NCBI GenBank assembly: GCA_014529675.2
Contig: CP076040.1
Location: 2,809,894-2,873,893 of the forward strand
Reading direction: 5' to 3'
Source of the DNA: Opitutia bacterium ISCC 52
GTDB lineage: Bacteria; Verrucomicrobiota; Verrucomicrobiia; Opitutales; UBA2995
DNA: 64,000 bases
Part shown: in pieces, positions 60,595 through 64,000 of the stretch
How positions within the stretch are numbered: position 1 is the stretch's first letter
Layout of the letters: every line of letters starts with the position of its first letter
Made by a program: the position numbers and the translations under genes
Notes under the pieces: generated by a model
The model's input: the letters and a program-made list of their open reading frames with translations, nothing else
Databases searched by the model: none
What the model was told of the DNA's origin: nothing

Positions 60595-61512
60595 ATGGAC
60601 ACCCCAAGACATACCCGCAGACACTTCATTCAAACAGCCGCAGCCTTAGGCGCCGGCACGATGCTCCCATCCATTCTCCAAGGAGCAGGTCATGCCAATG
60701 CGTCGAATCCAATGGCGGGACGACTCTACAAAACCCTCAAGATTGGCATGATCAAAGTGGAGGGATCTTTGACCGATAAATTTAAAGCAGCCAAAAAGGC
60801 CGGATTCATGGGCGTTGAGATGAACTCGCCCGGTATGGACATCGCGGAAACGAAAAAAGCAATCCGCGAAAGCGATTTTCCGGTAGATGGAACGGTGGGC
60901 AGCACACATTGGAAAATTCGCCATTCCGATCCAGATGTAGAGACGCGTAAAGAAGCGCTTAAGCTTCTCAAACAAGCATTACGCGACACGCGAGCCGTCG
61001 GGGGGCATACTTGCTTATTAGTGGTAGGAAAAGGCGAAGACGGATCAGTCAAGGAGGTGAACGATCGGTCAATTGAGAATATCCATAAGGCTCTGCCCTT
61101 GGCCGCAGAACTTGGTGTATCCATTTGCATCGAGAATGTCTGGAATCAGATGCACTACGATCATGGTGGCGATTCCAATCAAACAGCAGATGAACTAGTC
61201 CGCTATGTGGACGCATTCGACTCTCCCTGGGTCGGGATGCAATTCGATATCGGCAATCACTGGAAATACGGATCGATGGGCGACTGGATTCGCACACTTG
61301 GCAAACGTATCATCAAGCTCGACGTCAAAGGTTTCTCACGCGCACAAGGTAAGTTCATGGCCATCGGTGAAGGTGACATCGACTTCGCAGACGTTCGTAA
61401 AGCACTGCACGAAATCAACTACCATGGTTGGTGCGCTGCCGAAGTAAAAGGTGGAGATTTCGAAGCCTTAAAGACGATCTCTGGACAAATGGATCGCGTC
61501 TTTGGATTGTAG
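60595..61512 (+). CDS. Tat-exported sugar isomerase/epimerase-like TIM-barrel protein
   Basis: This is a 305-residue protein with a twin-arginine signal (T-R-R-H-F-I-Q-T-A-A-A-L-G-A-G) and the xylose-isomerase-like/AP-endonuclease-2 TIM-barrel fold. Landmarks are G-V-E-M-N-S-P-G near 74, C-I-E-N-V near 178, D-I-G-N-H near 218, K-L-D-V-K near 243, and C-A-A-E-V near 283; these hold the metal-binding Glu, Asp and His residues of sugar phosphate isomerases/epimerases. Export suggests it acts on free sugars or sugar acids outside the cytoplasm. It is divergent from a sulfatase gene, so it fits the sulfated-sugar theme. The substrate is unknown. Confidence 0.87.
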   Translation: MDTPRHTRRHFIQTAAALGAGTMLPSILQGAGHANASNPMAGRLYKTLKIGMIKVEGSLTDKFKAAKKAGFMGVEMNSPGMDIAETKKAIRESDFPVDGTVGSTHWKIRHSDPDVETRKEALKLLKQALRDTRAVGGHTCLLVVGKGEDGSVKEVNDRSIENIHKALPLAAELGVSICIENVWNQMHYDHGGDSNQTADELVRYVDAFDSPWVGMQFDIGNHWKYGSMGDWIRTLGKRIIKLDVKGFSRAQGKFMAIGEGDIDFADVRKALHEINYHGWCAAEVKGGDFEALKTISGQMDRVFGL

Positions 61513-61523
61513 GGATGTAGGTC

Positions 61524-62567
61524 CTACTGAGATCGAACGACCCTCAGGGATGACACGGTGTCATTCCAGTTCCCAGGAAAGCTCTTCATGGTCGGTTGAT
61601 GAATATCGAGGGTGATAGACTCGCCTCCAAAATCCTTGGCCTGATAAAGGATAATTTTAAAGCCACGCTCCACCATCACCGAGGATAACTTATCGTTCCA
61701 GCGCTTATCCCTTAAGTTGGAAACTTGCTGCCCATCATAGAGTGCCATGTATCCTCCTTGAAAATTGGCATCCTCATAAATCGTCCCTGCATAGCGCGGT
61801 TGTCCTTTGGAGTACAAACCTTCCCCATTTTTAGAAATGATCTCAAAAGAGGAAACAGCGTCATTCCAATTCCGCTTCTCAGGATCCCGACGACGAAGAT
61901 CGTTAAGATTGGAAACTGACTCGTCGATCCGCAGTGAATGTCCCTTAAAGTTGGCATCTTGAAATAAGATGACCGAATAATCACCCTTGATGTAAATGGA
62001 AGAGATACGGTCATTCCATCTTCCTCGCGATTGTGCGACTCGATTCAAGTCACCCACAATTTCCAATTTGTCGTAAGTCAAAGACTGGCCACTGAATCCG
62101 CCATTTTCATACATCCTGACTTCTCCCACCTTGATACTTGTGGTCGGTCTCGCTTGAGAAACAGAAGCCTGAGATGGTGGAGAAGCATACACCCCCGCCG
62201 TGCGCAACAATCGCAGCGATCCAACAGGTCGGTTACGAATGCGTCTCATGTCAGAGATGCTCTGAGAAACCTTCATCAAGTTTCCTTGAAATCTCGAGTC
62301 ATTGTAGAGGTGCAAAACAATGTCCCCATAAATTTCCACAGAACCGACCATATATTCCTGAGACGGCCAGAGTCCTGTGCTGTCCAATTGGCTTATAGCA
62401 CCCATTTCTTCGCCCGGCACTAAGCGGTAGGAGGCCCCTGAGTAATTTTGCCCCGAATAAAGCACCGCATACCCATTCTCGATATTAGTTTGCGCTAGGC
62501 TTGAGGTCGTAAGAAACGACAGCATAAGCAGCAAAACAACGGAATAAATAGGACGAGAATGATTCAT
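61524..62567 (-). CDS. Secreted multi-domain beta/gamma-crystallin protein
   Basis: This 347-residue protein has a signal peptide (MNHSRPIYSVVLLLMLSFLT). It consists of tandem beta/gamma-crystallin-type Greek-key motifs, recognisable by Y/F-x-x-x-x-F-x-G before each turn (N-Y-S-G, R-F-Q-G, G-F-S-G, N-F-K-G, N-F-Q-G, D-F-G-G). The Ca-binding signature N/D-D-x-x-S-S occurs four times as W-N-D-R-I-S-S (184-190), W-N-D-A-V-S-S (234-240), W-N-D-K-L-S-S (290-296) and W-N-D-T-V-S-S (334-340). The two N-terminal motifs have lost it. About three two-motif domains fit. Bacterial members bind calcium and are thought to act in stress or cell-surface stability. Confidence 0.88.
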   Translation of the reverse strand: MNHSRPIYSVVLLLMLSFLTTSSLAQTNIENGYAVLYSGQNYSGASYRLVPGEEMGAISQLDSTGLWPSQEYMVGSVEIYGDIVLHLYNDSRFQGNLMKVSQSISDMRRIRNRPVGSLRLLRTAGVYASPPSQASVSQARPTTSIKVGEVRMYENGGFSGQSLTYDKLEIVGDLNRVAQSRGRWNDRISSIYIKGDYSVILFQDANFKGHSLRIDESVSNLNDLRRRDPEKRNWNDAVSSFEIISKNGEGLYSKGQPRYAGTIYEDANFQGGYMALYDGQQVSNLRDKRWNDKLSSVMVERGFKIILYQAKDFGGESITLDIHQPTMKSFPGNWNDTVSSLRVVRSQ

Positions 62568-62596
62568 AAGCGGAATCGAAAAGCCAAGATACTAGA

Positions 62597-63970
62597 TCAA
62601 GGTTGCCAAGTACCTAAAGGATCAAATGCGGGTTCTATCAATTCGCTTTTCCAAGCCTCAAACGCTTTGTTTAAGCGGTTTACCTCCTCTGGATGACCTG
62701 CAGCAACATCTGTTTTTTCACCAATGTCTTTAGAAAGTTGATACATCGAAGTACTATTTTCATTCTCCAACACCACCAGTTTGTAATCTGCTACTCGTGC
62801 GGCTCCTTGACCGGCATCCCATTTCAGCCAGAAGAGAGACTCGTGGGGCCTTCCTTTATTTTTGCCGGTTACAAAAGGCATCAAGTCCACACCGTCGAGC
62901 GGACGATCAGTGGCAATTTCAACACCCGTCAGCTGGACCATGGTGGCCAGGATATCCAGTGAGCTGATCGGATAGTCGTAATCGATTCCCGCAGGAACCT
63001 TCCCCGCCCAACGGAAAGCAAACGGCACTCGCATACCACCTTCGTAGATCGAACCTTTCCGATCACGCAGTGGTGTATTGACCGAACCGTTGTTGGACGC
63101 TCCTCCGTTATCAGACAGAAAAAACACCAGGGTGTTTTTATCTAGATTCAGCTCGTCCAATTTATCGAGCACCCGCCCTACCCCGTCGTCCACTGCGCTG
63201 ATCATGGCCGCATAAGTCTTACGGAGTGGATCTTCAATATGATCAAATCGACTCAGGTATTTCTCCGTCGCCTGCATCGGCGTATGCGGGGCGTTGTAAC
63301 TCAGGTACAAAAAGAAGGGTTTTGTAGAATTTCGCTCAATGAAATCGACCGCCTCATTCGACAGCTCATCGGTTAAATATTCATCTGTCTCGATGCGCGT
63401 CTCATTTCGCAAGAGCTTCGTATTGTACCAACCACCTGCTCGATCAACCGATTCGATGTCCGGATAAATTAGGTCCTCGGGGAAGTAGCGGTGTCCTCCA
63501 GCAACAAACCCGTAGAACTCGGTAAAACCGCGCACATTGGGACGAAAGCGTGGATGCGTACCCAAATGCCACTTACCGATAACCCCCGAGTGGTAATTCA
63601 CCTTCTTTAGAATCTCAGCTATGTTCTCCTCTTCGACAGGGAGTCCCGCTTGCGAATCAAATGGATTGAGAGTCGGATTCCGTTGATAGCCAAATCGACC
63701 TTGATAACGACCGGTGATCAGCCCTGCTCTACTCGGTGAACAAACAGGATAAGTCACATAACCATTTGTGAACCGTACTCCTTCATTAGCTACTCGATCG
63801 ATATTTGGAGTCGGGATGTCAGTGCAGCCATTGAATCCTACATCCCAGTAGCCCTGGTCATCCGTAAGGATGATAACCAAGTTCGGATTGGGGTTTTGAG
63901 CAAAGCTACCCACACTCCCAATGAGAATAAGAATCAGCGCAGCAAAAGAAAATCGTTTCCCATAAAGCAT
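62597..63970 (-). CDS. Secreted S1-family sulfatase
   Basis: This is a 457-residue sulfatase. The ATG at 63970 follows a TTG at 63976 in the same frame; either is possible. The signal peptide covers about 1-23. Metal ligands Asp37-Asp38 (L-T-D-D-Q-G-Y), C-S-P-S-R with Cys77, G-K-W-H-L-G and L-S-D-N-G-G are all present, as is the E-G-G-M-R-V-P stretch. It belongs to the compact arylsulfatase A-like type. It lies upstream of the beta/gamma-crystallin gene (29-base gap), so the two may be one transcript. The substrate is not evident. Confidence 0.93.
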   Translation of the reverse strand: MLYGKRFSFAALILILIGSVGSFAQNPNPNLVIILTDDQGYWDVGFNGCTDIPTPNIDRVANEGVRFTNGYVTYPVCSPSRAGLITGRYQGRFGYQRNPTLNPFDSQAGLPVEEENIAEILKKVNYHSGVIGKWHLGTHPRFRPNVRGFTEFYGFVAGGHRYFPEDLIYPDIESVDRAGGWYNTKLLRNETRIETDEYLTDELSNEAVDFIERNSTKPFFLYLSYNAPHTPMQATEKYLSRFDHIEDPLRKTYAAMISAVDDGVGRVLDKLDELNLDKNTLVFFLSDNGGASNNGSVNTPLRDRKGSIYEGGMRVPFAFRWAGKVPAGIDYDYPISSLDILATMVQLTGVEIATDRPLDGVDLMPFVTGKNKGRPHESLFWLKWDAGQGAARVADYKLVVLENENSTSMYQLSKDIGEKTDVAAGHPEEVNRLNKAFEAWKSELIEPAFDPLGTWQP

Positions 63971-64000
63971 AAGCAAAATTACATAGCAGATTTGGCTGAA

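Noticed and set aside
1-64000. CRISPR arrays, tRNA, rRNA, phage or transposase genes
   Set aside because: None was recognised on either strand; the repeats present are too few and too irregular for a CRISPR array.

Overview
The window looks like a chromosomal segment of a marine or aquatic Verrucomicrobiota bacterium, possibly of the Opitutae; a planctomycete-like relative cannot be excluded. The reasons are moderate GC content, five secreted S1 sulfatases, the DUF1552 plus DUF1592/cytochrome c-like pair, several Tat- or Sec-exported sugar-type oxidoreductases and lactonases, and many short intergenic repeats. No rRNA, tRNA, CRISPR array, transposase or phage gene was recognised. The taxonomic call is inference from gene content.

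Layout. 0-6 kb: a cut-off methyltransferase, a sulfatase, a decayed amidohydrolase, an MtfA-like metallopeptidase, an uncharacterised frameshifted gene, a second methyltransferase and an aldo/keto reductase. 6-14 kb: an esterase fused to an SMP-30 lactonase, divergent from a large trypsin-like protease; then a ProA-like dehydrogenase and a PAS-PAS-SpoIIE phosphatase. 14-21 kb: a Tat-exported Gfo/Idh/MocA oxidoreductase, a hydroxyacid dehydrogenase, an SMP-30 lactonase, an esterase and a beta-lactamase-like hydrolase, with two broken reading frames. 21-22 kb: two gene starts cut off face to face, then repeats. 22-31 kb: an M1 aminopeptidase with HEAT-like repeats, the DUF1552/DUF1592 pair and a copper amine oxidase. 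31-36.4 kb: a sulfatase, two tandem paralogues of unknown function, and a patch of three gene fragments (gamma-glutamyltransferase, ECF sigma factor, amidohydrolase). 36-42 kb: a universal stress protein, an NhaC antiporter, a second SMP-30 paralogue, a zinc-ribbon membrane protein, a cupin and a PEGA/TonB-type remnant. 42-49 kb: a TetR-controlled RND efflux operon with overlapping genes. 49-54.8 kb: a yeast-type cytosine deaminase, a PhoD-like phosphatase, class I fumarase, an aldo/keto reductase and two small genes. 54.8-64 kb: three sulfatases, a ketoglutarate-semialdehyde dehydrogenase beside a U32-like protein, a Tat-exported TIM-barrel protein and a beta/gamma-crystallin protein.

How it fits together. 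The common theme is extracellular or periplasmic processing of sulfated and oxidised sugars (sulfatases, lactonases, esterases, Gfo/Idh/MocA and TIM-barrel enzymes) feeding oxidative routes that end in 2-oxoglutarate. No glycoside hydrolase, sulfatase-maturing enzyme or SusCD-like transporter lies in the window, so this is a scattered sulfatase neighbourhood rather than a complete polysaccharide locus.

Two cross-cutting features stand out. About eleven reading frames are broken, several by what looks like one base missing from a short C or G run, so either sequencing indels or real decay is involved. Intergenic spaces carry several families of short inverted and direct repeats, one with compensatory base changes between its two copies.
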